Of a DNA stretch of 64,000 nucleotides, positions 25,639 to 34,448 are shown in pieces. Position 1 is the first letter of the stretch. The number at the start of each line of letters is the position of its first letter. The DNA is from Hyphomicrobiales bacterium (GTDB lineage Bacteria > Pseudomonadota > Alphaproteobacteria > Rhizobiales > Rhizobiaceae). Where the stretch lies: the NCBI GenBank assembly GCA_900471525.1, contig UCEZ01000008.1:1-64000 (forward strand), written 5' to 3'. The position numbers and the translations under genes were made by a program. The notes under the pieces were generated by a model. It did no database searches and was not told where the DNA came from. It saw only the letters and a program-made list of their open reading frames with translations.

Positions 25639-26226
25639 TCAATCCAGGAGATCGAAGGCGCGGAAGATCCAGACGACTTGGTAGGTCAGGCCGGCAATCA
25701 GGAAGATTGCGTGGAAACGGCGATTGGCGGTGAAGGCGGCGGCGATGCAAAGGGCGATGTAGATTGCGTTTCGCAGCGGGTATTCCAGTCCGTAGGACAG
25801 GAAATAGTCCTTGCCCTTGACGGCGGTATCGACGAGATCGACGGCGTAGGCGAGCGCCAGGAAACCGAAGAACCATGCGCGGCGCGATATGAAATAGTGT
25901 TCGTAGCCGCTGTAGTCCTCCATCGAGGTGGGAAACAAAAGCACGCAGAGAAAGAAAAAGATGCAGCAATAGGAGATGACGAAGAGATAGACGCTGAAAT
26001 CGATCACCGGCACCGAATGCAGCCGGTACTCCCACCACCAGAAATAGATCAGGAACAGGAACATGAAGAGCACCCAGCCGAGGTGCAGCCAGTAGATCTT
26101 GGTCTTGCCGGGATGCTGGACGAACAGCGCCAGGCCCGTCAGCAGCCGCGCCATCGAGAGGCTGATGACCATGCCCATGATGACGCGGATATGGGAGAAG
26201 ACCTGCGGATCGACGGGGTGGTCCAC
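25639..26226 (-). CDS. Hypothetical six-helix membrane protein
   Basis: The GTG at 26226 (MDHPVDPQVFSHIRVI) follows GGAGG by about nine bases. The 195-residue product has about six hydrophobic helices, including LHLGWVLFMFLFLIYFWWWEY, VYLFVISYCCIFFFLCVLLF and AIYIALCIAAAFTAN. It is rich in aromatic residues and has few charges outside loops. It belongs to no family I can name. It is 21 bases downstream of the thioesterase gene on the same strand, so it may be co-transcribed. An overlapping frame from 26233 in another phase looks like a shadow. Confidence 0.6.
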   Translation of the reverse strand: MDHPVDPQVFSHIRVIMGMVISLSMARLLTGLALFVQHPGKTKIYWLHLGWVLFMFLFLIYFWWWEYRLHSVPVIDFSVYLFVISYCCIFFFLCVLLFPTSMEDYSGYEHYFISRRAWFFGFLALAYAVDLVDTAVKGKDYFLSYGLEYPLRNAIYIALCIAAAFTANRRFHAIFLIAGLTYQVVWIFRAFDLLD

Positions 26227-26247
26227 GGCTCATGGCCTCCTTGGATG

Positions 26248-26628
26248 TCAGGCTTCAGGTGGCACCGGCTTTGGATGGCCGGTCTCGTCCAGCGCCACCA
26301 TGACGAAGAGGGCATCGGTGACCTTGTCCATGCGGTCGGACAGATAGCGCTGCGCCCAGGCCTCGACCTTCAGCGTCATCGATGTGCGCCCGACCTTGAC
26401 GACATCGGTATAGATGCAGAGCGTATCGCCGATCTTGACCGGCATTTCGAAGGCCATTTCCTTGACGGCGGCGGTGACGACGCGGCCGCGTGCCCGCTCG
26501 GCGGCGCGGATGCCGCAGGAAAGATCCATCTGCGCCATGACCCAGCCGCCGAAGATATCGCCGGCAGCGTTGGCGTCGGCCGGCATGGCCAGCGTGCGCA
26601 AGGTGAGGTCGCCGTTCGGTTTCGTCAT
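26248..26628 (-). CDS. Acyl-CoA thioesterase, YciA/hot-dog family
   Basis: The 126 residues begin MTKPNGDLTLRTLAMPADAN. The conserved active-site block AAGDIFGGWVMAQMD holds the catalytic Asp and the CoA-contact region of YciA-type thioesterases. Downstream, VTAAVKEMAFEMPVKIGDTL and RTSMTLKVEAWA complete the hot-dog fold. The length is normal for the family. It should hydrolyse acyl-CoA esters in the cytosol. A putative membrane protein follows after 21 bases; an upstream partner is not seen. Confidence 0.88.
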   Translation of the reverse strand: MTKPNGDLTLRTLAMPADANAAGDIFGGWVMAQMDLSCGIRAAERARGRVVTAAVKEMAFEMPVKIGDTLCIYTDVVKVGRTSMTLKVEAWAQRYLSDRMDKVTDALFVMVALDETGHPKPVPPEA

Positions 26629-26733
26629 CGTTCTCGCTCTCCGTTCGGTTCGATGTAACCCAAGCAGGCGGGATCGGAAAAGACCCTTTCGGGAAATATC
26701 CGCCGGAGCAAGCCACCCCGCTGGGCATGGCGG

Positions 26734-27204
26734 TCAGGGGCAGGATTTCCGCACGGCGGCAATGGCCTTCGACGATCCGGCGAGGGTGAATTCATCGGGA
26801 CCATATTTGCCATCGGCGCTGGCGGCCTTGACGCTGTCGGCGGTTTTCAGCAGCTCGACGAGGCGATCGGATACGGCGGGATAAGCGGCAAGGGCGCCGT
26901 CGTCTGCTTCGTAGTCCATGGAAATCGAGATCGTTTCTCCGGCCACTGTCCAGTTGACCTTGAAACTGCTGTTGGGTTCGGGCTCCTCTTGTCTGAAGGG
27001 CAGATAGCGGACCGAAAGCTTGTTCGTTCCGCCGCACATGATCATCAGTTCGCTCTGCTTGTCCACCGGGCCGGTGCAGATGGACGCCATCGTCTGGCCG
27101 GTGCCGGTGTCACCGGTGCTCCATCGATCGCAGGATTCCTGCGCAAGGGCAGTAGGGAGGGGAATCAGCGTCAGCAACGCAACAGCAAGGATTCTGCGGC
27201 TCAT
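26734..27204 (-). CDS. Secreted hypothetical protein
   Basis: The start ATG 27204 gives a signal peptide (MSRRILAVALLTLIPLPTAL, cleaved near AQES). The 156-residue product has four Cys residues in the mature part, the first pair CDRWSTGDTGTGQTMASICTG-like with spacing that could form disulfides, and the last at the C-terminus (VRKSCP). No domain is recognised; the central region has Asp/Glu-rich loops. Periplasmic location is the firm inference. It is transcribed away from the chemoreceptor gene, with a 160-base divergent gap between them. Confidence 0.65.
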   Translation of the reverse strand: MSRRILAVALLTLIPLPTALAQESCDRWSTGDTGTGQTMASICTGPVDKQSELMIMCGGTNKLSVRYLPFRQEEPEPNSSFKVNWTVAGETISISMDYEADDGALAAYPAVSDRLVELLKTADSVKAASADGKYGPDEFTLAGSSKAIAAVRKSCP

Positions 27205-27363
27205 AGCAACTCCTGATAAATGTGAACTCTTGGTGATTGTGTCTTAGAATTGAGTATTACCGGAAGATAAACTGAAACTTATCAATTTTAGCGGTTCCCT
27301 GTTAGGAAGTTCGAAAATTCCTGTCGGTATCGTGCGGCTACAAATCTGAGGGGATTGGGCCGT

Positions 27364-29178
27364 ATGAAACATTTCCGTATTTCCGTGCGCCTCTATGCGC
27401 TGGTTGGGCTGGCGCTTCTGACCATGGCCGCCGTCATGACGCTCGGCCTGTTCCAGGAACAGGACAAGCTCGTAGCGCAGCGCAAGGCCATGCTCGAGGC
27501 CATGAACGAGAATGCGGTCTCCGTGTTCGACACCTATTACAAGCAGGAGCAGGCAGGCACACTGAGCCAGAAGGACGCGCAGGCGCGTGCGATCGAGGCG
27601 ATCCAGGCGATGCGCTACCAGGGCAACGGCTATTTCTTCATCACCGACATGAACAGCATGATCATCATGCATCCGATCAAGCCGGCGATGAACGGCACGG
27701 ACCAGACGGAAAACAAGGACCCGACCGGCAAGCATATCTTCGTAGAGTTCGCGAAGACGGTGAAGGCCGAAGGCAAGGGCTTCGTCGATTACTACTGGCC
27801 GAAGCCGGGCGTCGAGGAGCCGGTGCTGAAATATTCGCACGTGGCCGGATTTGCGCCCTGGGGCTGGATCGTCGGTACCGGCGTTTATGCCGATGACCTC
27901 GCCGCGATGTTCCGCGAGGGCCTGATCCAGGTCGCGGTTATCTGTGCAGCCGCAGCGGTGATCATTCTTCTTGCTGCCTTCTCCATCGTTCGCAGTGTCG
28001 TCGGTCCGATCGAGCGCCTGAAGACCTCGATGCGGGCAATTGCCGACGAGGATGTATCGGCGGAGGTTCCAGAAACCGATCGCAAGGACGAGATCGGCCA
28101 GATGGCGGGCGTTCTGCTGGTGCTGCGCGATTCCGTCAAGGAACGCATCAGCCTGCGGGACCGCGAAGCCGAGCAGCAGAACAGGCTCGATGACGAGCGC
28201 CGCAGCAACGAACACCGTCTGCAGTCGGACGCACAGGCGCAGGCCGATGCCATGACGACCGTCGGCAGTGCGCTGGAAAAGCTGGCAAGCGGCGACCTGA
28301 CGGCGGAAATCCTTAGGATCGCGCCGGAATATTCCAAGCTGCGCGACGATTTCAATACGGCTGTCACAGCACTTCGCGGCGTCATCCAGTCGATCGCCCA
28401 GTCGACCGAAGTGGTCTATGAAAGCGCCGGCGATATTTCGGAAGCCGCCAACAACCTGTCGCGCAGGACCGAACAGCAGGCCGCAGCGCTGGAAGAAACG
28501 GCAGCGGCTCTGGACGAGATCACCTCGACGGTCAAGAGCGCCTCCGACCGTGCAGCGGAAGCCCGCGAAATGGTCAACGAGACCAAGGGCAGTGCCGCCA
28601 AGTCCGGCGACATCGTGCGCAACGCAATTGCCGCCATGAGCCGGATCGAAGGTTCTTCGACCAAGATCAGCCAGATCATCGGCGTGATCGACGAGATCGC
28701 CTTCCAGACCAACCTGCTTGCCCTCAACGCCGGCGTCGAGGCAGCGCGGGCAGGGGAAGCGGGCCGCGGCTTTGCCGTCGTCGCGCAGGAAGTGCGCGAA
28801 CTGGCACAGCGTTCGGCCGGTGCCGCCAAGGAGATCAAGGAGCTGATCCGCAATTCGGCCACTGAAGTCGAGACCGGCGTGACGCTGGTGCGCTCGACTG
28901 GCGATGCGCTGATGGAAATCGAGGGGCTGGTCAACCGGGTGAACGAGCACGTCGCATCGATCGCCACGGCTGCTCGCGAACAGGCAACCGGCCTTGCCGA
29001 AGTCAACACCGCCGTCAACAGCATGGACCAGATGACCCAGCAGAATGCGGCGATGGTCGAGGAGACGACGGCCGCCAGCCAGACGCTGGCACAGGAAAGC
29101 CGCGAGCTGAAAAGCCTTCTACAGACCTTCCGCCTTTCTGCCGGCGGCGCCCAGACATCCTACAGCCGCGCCGCCTGA
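27364..29178 (+). CDS. Methyl-accepting chemotaxis protein with Cache sensor domain
   Basis: ATG 27364 ([15 protein letters not shown]) follows GAGGGG. The 604-residue receptor has one membrane helix (about 10-32) and a periplasmic single Cache domain (about 45-185). That domain contains [31 protein letters not shown] and [14 protein letters not shown] second membrane helix (190-210), a HAMP region, and a C-terminal signalling domain follow. The signalling tip holds the conserved [20 protein letters not shown] hairpin. It should feed the CheA pathway. Ligand is unknown, though sCache_2 receptors often sense small carboxylates. A rho-independent terminator follows. Confidence 0.95.
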   Translation: MKHFRISVRLYALVGLALLTMAAVMTLGLFQEQDKLVAQRKAMLEAMNENAVSVFDTYYKQEQAGTLSQKDAQARAIEAIQAMRYQGNGYFFITDMNSMIIMHPIKPAMNGTDQTENKDPTGKHIFVEFAKTVKAEGKGFVDYYWPKPGVEEPVLKYSHVAGFAPWGWIVGTGVYADDLAAMFREGLIQVAVICAAAAVIILLAAFSIVRSVVGPIERLKTSMRAIADEDVSAEVPETDRKDEIGQMAGVLLVLRDSVKERISLRDREAEQQNRLDDERRSNEHRLQSDAQAQADAMTTVGSALEKLASGDLTAEILRIAPEYSKLRDDFNTAVTALRGVIQSIAQSTEVVYESAGDISEAANNLSRRTEQQAAALEETAAALDEITSTVKSASDRAAEAREMVNETKGSAAKSGDIVRNAIAAMSRIEGSSTKISQIIGVIDEIAFQTNLLALNAGVEAARAGEAGRGFAVVAQEVRELAQRSAGAAKEIKELIRNSATEVETGVTLVRSTGDALMEIEGLVNRVNEHVASIATAAREQATGLAEVNTAVNSMDQMTQQNAAMVEETTAASQTLAQESRELKSLLQTFRLSAGGAQTSYSRAA

Positions 29179-29206
29179 CCCATCCAAAAAGACGGAAATG
29201 CCGATT

Positions 29207-29235
29207 GCCCGCGTTCGAAAGGACGCGGGCTTTTT
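29207..29235 (+). terminator. Rho-independent terminator after the chemoreceptor gene
   Basis: GCCCGCGT and ACGCGGGC form an 8-bp GC-rich stem with an eight-base loop, followed directly by TTTTT. It starts 28 bases past the stop codon of the chemoreceptor gene, which supports a single-gene transcript. Confidence 0.82.
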
Positions 29236-29411
29236 CTGTTGGCATAATTGCTTGGCGCGCGGGTCGCAATCTGAGGTTTCGACATTCTTCCCGGCATTTG
29301 TCGCATCCGCCTTGACCATGGCGGATTTGCCGCCAGAATGGCGCGGTGATTCAAGATGTTAAACCGTCTGTTCGCGGCGCCCGAGGGCGTTCAAATCCTG
29401 GGGAGGTTTCA

Positions 29412-30011
29412 ATGACGCCGTTTCGACGTGTGATGATCCGTATCGGGGCGCTGATGGCGCTGTCGCTGGGCGCATTGACGGCGTGTACGGTGGTTGTCGA
29501 TGAACCTGGGCAGCGGCCACGTCCGCGCCCTGAACCTTCGATCCCGCAAATGTGCACGATGGAATACAACCCGGTCTGCGCGCAGCGCGGCAACAATCGC
29601 CGGACCTTCTCGAACGCCTGCCAGGCGCGGGCGGACGGATACCGCATCACAGGCCGCGGCGAATGCCGGCCGGAGCGGCCCGATTTCGGCGGCGATCGGC
29701 CGCAGGTCTGCACACGCGAATATGCCCCGGTCTGCGCCCGGCAGGGACGGCGCGAACAGACGTTTTCGAACGGCTGCATGGCCGAGGCCCAAGGCTTTCG
29801 TGTGATCGGCCGGGGCGAATGCCGGCGCGGAAACGACCGGCCCGTCGATGACTCAGGCATGCTTCCGCCGCCGGATCGCCGGCCGCAGGCCTGCACCCGC
29901 GAATTCGCGCCGGTCTGCGCACGTCAGGGGCGTCGCGAGCAGACTTTCCCGAATGCCTGCACGGCGCAGGCGCAAGGGTTCCGGGTGATCGGCAACGGCG
30001 GCTGCCGATAG
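29412..30011 (+). CDS. Lipoprotein with three Kazal-like domains
   Basis: ATG 29412 follows GGGAGG by six bases. The 199-residue product has a lipoprotein signal (lipobox LTAC at about residue 25), so it is predicted to be anchored in the outer or inner membrane. Three tandem Kazal-type modules follow. Each has C-T-x-E-Y/F-x-P-V-C-A near its start, FSN or FPN and C in the middle, and GxxxIGxGxC at its end. The three copies are separated by Pro/Arg-rich linkers. Kazal modules inhibit serine proteases in animals; bacterial versions are common in Rhizobiales, and their targets are unknown. The Cys count (four per module) is lower than the classical six. Confidence 0.85.
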   Translation: MTPFRRVMIRIGALMALSLGALTACTVVVDEPGQRPRPRPEPSIPQMCTMEYNPVCAQRGNNRRTFSNACQARADGYRITGRGECRPERPDFGGDRPQVCTREYAPVCARQGRREQTFSNGCMAEAQGFRVIGRGECRRGNDRPVDDSGMLPPPDRRPQACTREFAPVCARQGRREQTFPNACTAQAQGFRVIGNGGCR

Positions 30012-30037
30012 ACTGACTGAAGGCTTGAGTTATTTCC

Positions 30038-30577
30038 ATGACTGAACTCGATATTCAGCCGCTTCTGAATGATGCGCTCCAGGCACTCGTGGGTTTGCCA
30101 TTAAGTATCGCCCGCGACGTAGCAGACATGAAGGTTCTTCACTTTGGAGTTATTCGTCCGCACAGTTCGGGAAGAGGAACCGTCGGATCGCACGCGTTTC
30201 ACATTCAATGCCCATGGCGCATTGTCACGGAGGAGGGAGTGCTCACAGGGGCGTCCGACCGTTTTGCCCCTCCTTCCGAAGGAGCGGAAGTAAATGACGA
30301 GGACAAGCGGTCTGGAAACCTTCAGCGTGTCCGCATTCAATCTCTGCTGAACGGGTATGACAGTTCTACAAAATCTTATGTAAATGCCACTGACAACCTG
30401 GTCGTAATATCGGTAAGTTCAGATAAGTGGGGCGGGGCTGATCTCTTACTCTCAGGCGGCTACCGCCTCCAGATTTTCCCGGATAGTTCGCTTGACGAGG
30501 ACTGGCGCGTCATTGAAACCGGAGGACCTCATATCGTTATCGAGGCAGGTCGGGCCGCGACTGTTTATCCCGAATAA
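30038..30577 (+). CDS. Hypothetical protein
   Basis: The 179-residue product (MTELDIQPLLNDALQALVGL) has a helical N-terminus followed by mostly beta-type segments, for example SHAFHIQCPWRIV, NLVVISVSSDKWGGADLLLS and DEDWRVIETGGPHIVIEAG. No signal peptide or membrane helix is seen. The composition is less GC-biased than neighbouring genes, so it may be acquired. The WRI and DxDWRVI elements recall small immunity-type proteins, but that is a guess. It sits between the Kazal lipoprotein and the phosphatase-like gene, with 26- and 60-base gaps. Confidence 0.55.
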   Translation: MTELDIQPLLNDALQALVGLPLSIARDVADMKVLHFGVIRPHSSGRGTVGSHAFHIQCPWRIVTEEGVLTGASDRFAPPSEGAEVNDEDKRSGNLQRVRIQSLLNGYDSSTKSYVNATDNLVVISVSSDKWGGADLLLSGGYRLQIFPDSSLDEDWRVIETGGPHIVIEAGRAATVYPE

Positions 30578-30637
30578 CGGTGGCGCGTTTCAGGAAGTGG
30601 AGGGGCTAATCCACTCTATCGAGGCATAGGTGAAGGC

Positions 30638-31441
30638 ATGCGCATAGTTTCGTTGAACGCCTGGGGTGGCAGGGTGCATGCGCCGCTGATGCGCTACCTC
30701 GTTGAGGTGGATGCCGATGTGATCTGCCTGCAGGAAGTGGTGCGCACGCCGGCCGCCCGGTCGGACTGGCTGGTTTATCGCGATCACGGTGTGGAACTGC
30801 CGCAGCGCGCCAATCTGTTCGATGAGGTCCGGGCAGCACTTCCATCCCATGACGCCTTCTTCTGTCCGACTGCGCGCGGCACTTTGTTCGATGGCGACGA
30901 GGAGGTTTCTTCCGAATTCGGATTGGCGACTTTTGTGCGCAGTTCGATTGCTGTCATCGGTCAGGCCAGCGATTTCATCCATGGCGAATTTTCACCGGAT
31001 GGCTGGGGGCCCCATCCGCGGGCGCGCAACGCCCATTGCGTCCGCCTTTTCAGCTATGAGGACGGTTTTCCCGTCACCATCGTCCAGATGCACGGTCTGC
31101 GTGATCTGGCCGGCAAAGGTGACACCCCAGCACGTGAAAAACAGACGGACGCGCTGATCGAAATTGTCCTGAACCTCTGGCGTGGCGATGAGCGGTTGGT
31201 GGTCTGCGGCGATTTCAACGTCTTGCCGGAAAGCGGGATGTTTGGCGCGCTTGGCGATCTGGGTCTGTCCGACCTCGTGGTCTCGCGGGGCCATTCGGAT
31301 ACGCGGACGTCCTACTACGAGAAGCAGGGACGCTTTGCCGACTACATGCTGGTGACGCCAGATGTGGAGGTCGTCGCCTTCGATGTGGTCGAGCAGCCGG
31401 AGGTTTCCGACCATCGTGCGCTGCTTCTGGAGATGCGATAG
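30638..31441 (+). CDS. Endonuclease/exonuclease/phosphatase (EEP) family protein
   Basis: The 267 residues begin MRIVSLNAWGGRVHAPLMRY. The EEP-family metal and catalytic blocks are in order: SLNAWGG, DVICLQEV (catalytic Glu), QMHGLRDL with His, VCGDFNVLPESG (Asp/Asn pair) and SDHRALLLE at the end (Asp/His). This family cleaves phosphodiesters in DNA, RNA, phosphoinositides or sphingolipids. No signal peptide is visible, so it acts in the cytosol. Substrate cannot be told from the sequence. Confidence 0.9.
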   Translation: MRIVSLNAWGGRVHAPLMRYLVEVDADVICLQEVVRTPAARSDWLVYRDHGVELPQRANLFDEVRAALPSHDAFFCPTARGTLFDGDEEVSSEFGLATFVRSSIAVIGQASDFIHGEFSPDGWGPHPRARNAHCVRLFSYEDGFPVTIVQMHGLRDLAGKGDTPAREKQTDALIEIVLNLWRGDERLVVCGDFNVLPESGMFGALGDLGLSDLVVSRGHSDTRTSYYEKQGRFADYMLVTPDVEVVAFDVVEQPEVSDHRALLLEMR

Positions 31442-31461
31442 GCCGAGAAATCTGCGTTGTC

Positions 31462-32247
31462 TCAGTATGACCGCGTAAATCCGCCGTCGTGCATGATGTT
31501 GAGGCCAGTCATATGATCGGAGAAGGGGGACAGCAATCCCTCGACGGCGATCGCAACTTCTGCCGGCTCACCATATTTTCCGAGCGGAATATTGGAGGTC
31601 TCTTCGGCCAGCCGCTGATCGAACGTCATTCCGGCAGCGTGCGCGCGCTTTTCTATGCCTTCTCGATACCACGGGGCGAGAGTGCCCCCGAGCGACAATG
31701 TGTTGACGTGAATGCCACGGCTACCCAGAGCAAAAGCAAGCGTCTTGGCTTCGCCGACCCAGGCACAGCGCAGCACATTCGAAGTCGCGTAATGACCGAG
31801 CACCTGGGCGGATGAAATGCCGGATATGATAACGATCTTCGCGCGGCGTCCGGCGGCCGGATCAGGTTTCATCGCGGCGATTGCTGCCTTCAAGACCTCC
31901 AACGGACCAATGAAGCAACTCTGGAAAAGCTCGCGCCATGCCTGGCTTCCCGGCATCGGGTCGTTGGTGCTGTGGGCCTGTGGCGGCATCAGGACGACGC
32001 CGTCAAGCACGATGCCTTTTTCACTCAACTGGCTGGCAAAAAGACCGATGGCTTCGTCGTTGGTCATGTCAAGGCTGAGGCACTGATGACCTGATCCCGC
32101 GAGCCTCTCGGAGAGCGTCTTCAGCTTCTCCATGTTTCTCGCTGCCAGAACGAGTGCGTAACCGCTTTTCGCAAGCTGGTGGCATACCGCGTCGCCGATG
32201 CCGCCGGTCGCTCCAGTTACGAGGATCGTCCGCATGTGTTCGGTCAC
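31462..32247 (-). CDS. SDR family oxidoreductase with atypical active site (Lys replaced by Asn)
   Basis: The 261-residue protein has the Rossmann start ILVTGATGGIGDAVCHQLAK and the Ser in IISGISSAQ. The catalytic motif reads HYATSN, so the usual Lys of Tyr-x-x-x-Lys is Asn. Classical SDRs use that Lys to lower the Tyr pKa. The rest (LSLGGTLAPWY and FSDHMTGLNIMHDGGF) is normal. It may be a low-activity reductase or a non-catalytic binder. The start is ATG 32247. It is convergent to the EEP gene and 110 bases downstream of the GlxA-type regulator on the same strand. Confidence 0.85.
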   Translation of the reverse strand: MTEHMRTILVTGATGGIGDAVCHQLAKSGYALVLAARNMEKLKTLSERLAGSGHQCLSLDMTNDEAIGLFASQLSEKGIVLDGVVLMPPQAHSTNDPMPGSQAWRELFQSCFIGPLEVLKAAIAAMKPDPAAGRRAKIVIISGISSAQVLGHYATSNVLRCAWVGEAKTLAFALGSRGIHVNTLSLGGTLAPWYREGIEKRAHAAGMTFDQRLAEETSNIPLGKYGEPAEVAIAVEGLLSPFSDHMTGLNIMHDGGFTRSY

Positions 32248-32356
32248 CGTGCTTCACCTTCCAATAACAGGGATGAGGGCGGATGATAGAGCCAGACGGA
32301 GGAGACGTGAAGCCCGGATGGCGTTGACGTTCAGGCATCTTTCGGTGGTTTGATTT

Positions 32357-33316
32357 CTACGCCATTCGAACTTCGCGCACACCGCGACCCAAACGCTGGC
32401 GCAACAGCGCGCGAAGGGTGACGCCATCGGCATAGCCGACGAGGCCGGCGATCTGCTCCAGGCTCTTTTCGCTCGTCTTGATGAGGTGGACGGCACGTTC
32501 GACGCGAAGGTCCTGGAAATAGGATAGCGGGGTCTTGCCCAGGACCTGCTGCATCCGTCTTGCCAGCGTTCGTTTGCTGGCACCCACGGCATCCGCCGCG
32601 TCGGCCAGCGAGAAGCCGCCGGCAAGGCTTGCCCGCGCCCAGCGCTCGAAGCGCTCGACCAGCGGGTCGGCATGGGCAAGGTGGTCGGTAATGACATAGG
32701 CCGATTGCGCCGGCCGCGAATCGACGATCAGATAGCGGGCGACCAGTCCGGCCAGCTCCGGGCTTACCTGCCGGACCAGCCAGAGCGCCATGTCGATATG
32801 CCCGAGGGCGGCACCCGCCGTCACGAAATTTCCCGACTTGATCAGCATATGCCCGTCGTCCAGCTGCACCGCCGGATAGCGTTGGCGAAAGAGCGGTGCG
32901 AGCCACCAGGTTGTCGTTGCCGTCTGCCGGTCGAGCAGTCCCGATTCCGCCAGCACGAAGGTCCCGACGCAGGCGGCCGCGATGCGTGTCCCGGAGGCAG
33001 CGCCCTCGGCAAGAGCCCTGGCCGTGTCGCGAATATCCGGGCGGCCAAGTGCCGGAACCAGCAGTTCCGGCGTCTTGTAGCCGATGGCGGGGATGACCAG
33101 CCAGTCGACGGCGGATGGATCGAGCTTTGCCGCTAACGGCACGGCGAGACCCTGGGATGTGCGCACCTTGCGCCGCAAGCCGACGATCGCGACCTCGAAG
33201 GGCGCGACGTCAAGCGATAGCATGGCCGCCAATTCGTTGGCGGTGGTGAAGACGTCGAGCACCGTCGACAGTCCGGTATCGAAGATGCCATCGAGGGCGA
33301 GGACCTGAATTTTCAT
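32357..33316 (-). CDS. GlxA family transcriptional regulator (DJ-1/PfpI + AraC HTH)
   Basis: ATG 33316 (MKIQVLALDGIFDTGL) gives 319 residues. The N-terminal half is a DJ-1/PfpI-like domain, with the AACVGTFVLAESGLLD nucleophile-elbow block. The Cys is followed by Val-Gly, as in GlxA regulators. The C-terminal half is an AraC-type double helix-turn-helix (FSLADAADAVGASKRTLARR and a second helix near AGLVGYADGVTLRALLRQR). It is divergent from the monooxygenase-like gene at 33429, with about 110 bases between, so it probably controls that gene. Some GlxA homologues control amine or choline catabolism; the ligand here is unknown. Confidence 0.9.
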   Translation of the reverse strand: MKIQVLALDGIFDTGLSTVLDVFTTANELAAMLSLDVAPFEVAIVGLRRKVRTSQGLAVPLAAKLDPSAVDWLVIPAIGYKTPELLVPALGRPDIRDTARALAEGAASGTRIAAACVGTFVLAESGLLDRQTATTTWWLAPLFRQRYPAVQLDDGHMLIKSGNFVTAGAALGHIDMALWLVRQVSPELAGLVARYLIVDSRPAQSAYVITDHLAHADPLVERFERWARASLAGGFSLADAADAVGASKRTLARRMQQVLGKTPLSYFQDLRVERAVHLIKTSEKSLEQIAGLVGYADGVTLRALLRQRLGRGVREVRMA

Positions 33317-33428
33317 GGCAAGAATGCTATCAAAGATGTCTATAATGACAATAGGCAGAGATGCTCTCTTTCGCGCACACTGATGGCACACCGGCGTTTT
33401 GCTGCGGTGTCACCCAAAGGAGAAAGTC

Positions 33429-33731
33429 ATGATCAAGCTTGCACTGTTTGTTCGCCTTGAAGCCAAGCCCGGCAAGGAGGCCGATATCGAAGCCTTTCTG
33501 AACACCGGCCTGGGGCTGGCGCAACAGGAGGAGGCGACGCCGATCTGGTTTGCGCTGCGGCTCGGACCTTCGACGTTCGGCGTCTTCGATGCTTTCCATG
33601 ACGAGGCTGGCCGCAAGGCACATCTCAACGGCCCGATCGCGCAGGCGCTGATGGCGCAGGCGTCCACGCTGTTCTCGCAGCCGCCATCGATCGAGCATGT
33701 CGATGTGCTGGGTCTCAAAAACGTTGCCTGA
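33429..33731 (+). CDS. Antibiotic biosynthesis monooxygenase (ABM) fold protein
   Basis: ATG 33429 has GGAG upstream. The 100 residues (MIKLALFVRLEAKPGKEADI) form a ferredoxin-like ABM domain, with GKEADIEAFL near the start, ATPIWFALRLGPSTFGVFDAF in the middle and AHLNGPIAQALM after it. The family includes quinol monooxygenases and related small oxygenases without cofactors, usually dimeric. Its gene is divergent from the GlxA-type regulator, which suggests induction by that regulator's ligand. A DUF488 gene follows on the same strand. Confidence 0.85.
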   Translation: MIKLALFVRLEAKPGKEADIEAFLNTGLGLAQQEEATPIWFALRLGPSTFGVFDAFHDEAGRKAHLNGPIAQALMAQASTLFSQPPSIEHVDVLGLKNVA

Positions 33732-33774
33732 AGCGGCGGCCTGAAAAAACTGCGATGTGAAGGAGCTACCACGA

Positions 33775-34218
33775 ATGCAAATCGATGTTGCCACGATCGG
33801 GTTTACCCAGAGTTCCGCCGCGGATTTCTTCGGCCGCCTCCGGCAAGCCGGCGTGAAGAGGGTCGTGGATATCCGGCTTCACAACACATCGCAGCTTGCC
33901 GGCTTCGCCAAGGCTGCCGATCTCCCATATTTCCTGAAGGAACTCTGTGGCGCGGACTATGTCCATCAGCCGCTTCTGGCGCCGACCGAAGACATCCTCA
34001 CCGCTTTCAAGAAGGAGAAGGGGGACTGGAACAGAATGCGTGACCAGTTCATGGAGCTGATGGCGGAACGCAGGATCGAGAACCGCCTGGAACCCGCGTC
34101 GTTTGCGGGGAGTTGCCTGCTCTGCTCCGAAGCGCTGCCGCACCAATGCCATCGCCAGCTGGTTTGCGAGTATCTCGACGGAAAATGGGGCGGAAAGCTC
34201 TCTGTCCGGCATCTTTGA
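33775..34218 (+). CDS. DUF488 family protein
   Basis: ATG 33775 follows AAGGAG. The 147 residues start MQIDVATIGFTQSSAADFFG and include VVDIRLHNTSQLAGFAKA, the early core of DUF488. The two Cys residues in GSCLLCSEALPHQCHRQL, followed by His-x-x-Leu, are also typical of the family. These small proteins have no known function. It lies 44 bases after the ABM gene, so the two may be co-transcribed. Confidence 0.85.
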   Translation: MQIDVATIGFTQSSAADFFGRLRQAGVKRVVDIRLHNTSQLAGFAKAADLPYFLKELCGADYVHQPLLAPTEDILTAFKKEKGDWNRMRDQFMELMAERRIENRLEPASFAGSCLLCSEALPHQCHRQLVCEYLDGKWGGKLSVRHL

Positions 34219-34448
34219 CGGATTTGACCTCTTGCCGCATGGCCGGTTGTGAAGGCGCCAACCCTATATCCGGGGAAGGTTTGGAAAGCCTTCGTTTACC
34301 CTGTTTGCATAAAATCCTCTTCAATCACGGTGTTTCTGCATCGGCGCCCGCCTTTCGACACAGGCGGTCCGCAGATTTGGCGCAGGGACAGGGCGGATAC
34401 GGATGGCGCGTTTCGACGCATCGTCACCGGTAGAGGCGGCAATTGAGT

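Noticed and set aside
27244..28950. Open minus-strand frame of 568 codons opposite the chemoreceptor
   Set aside because: The chemoreceptor has all its domains on the plus strand; the antisense frame has low-complexity His/Arg/Gly content and no motif.
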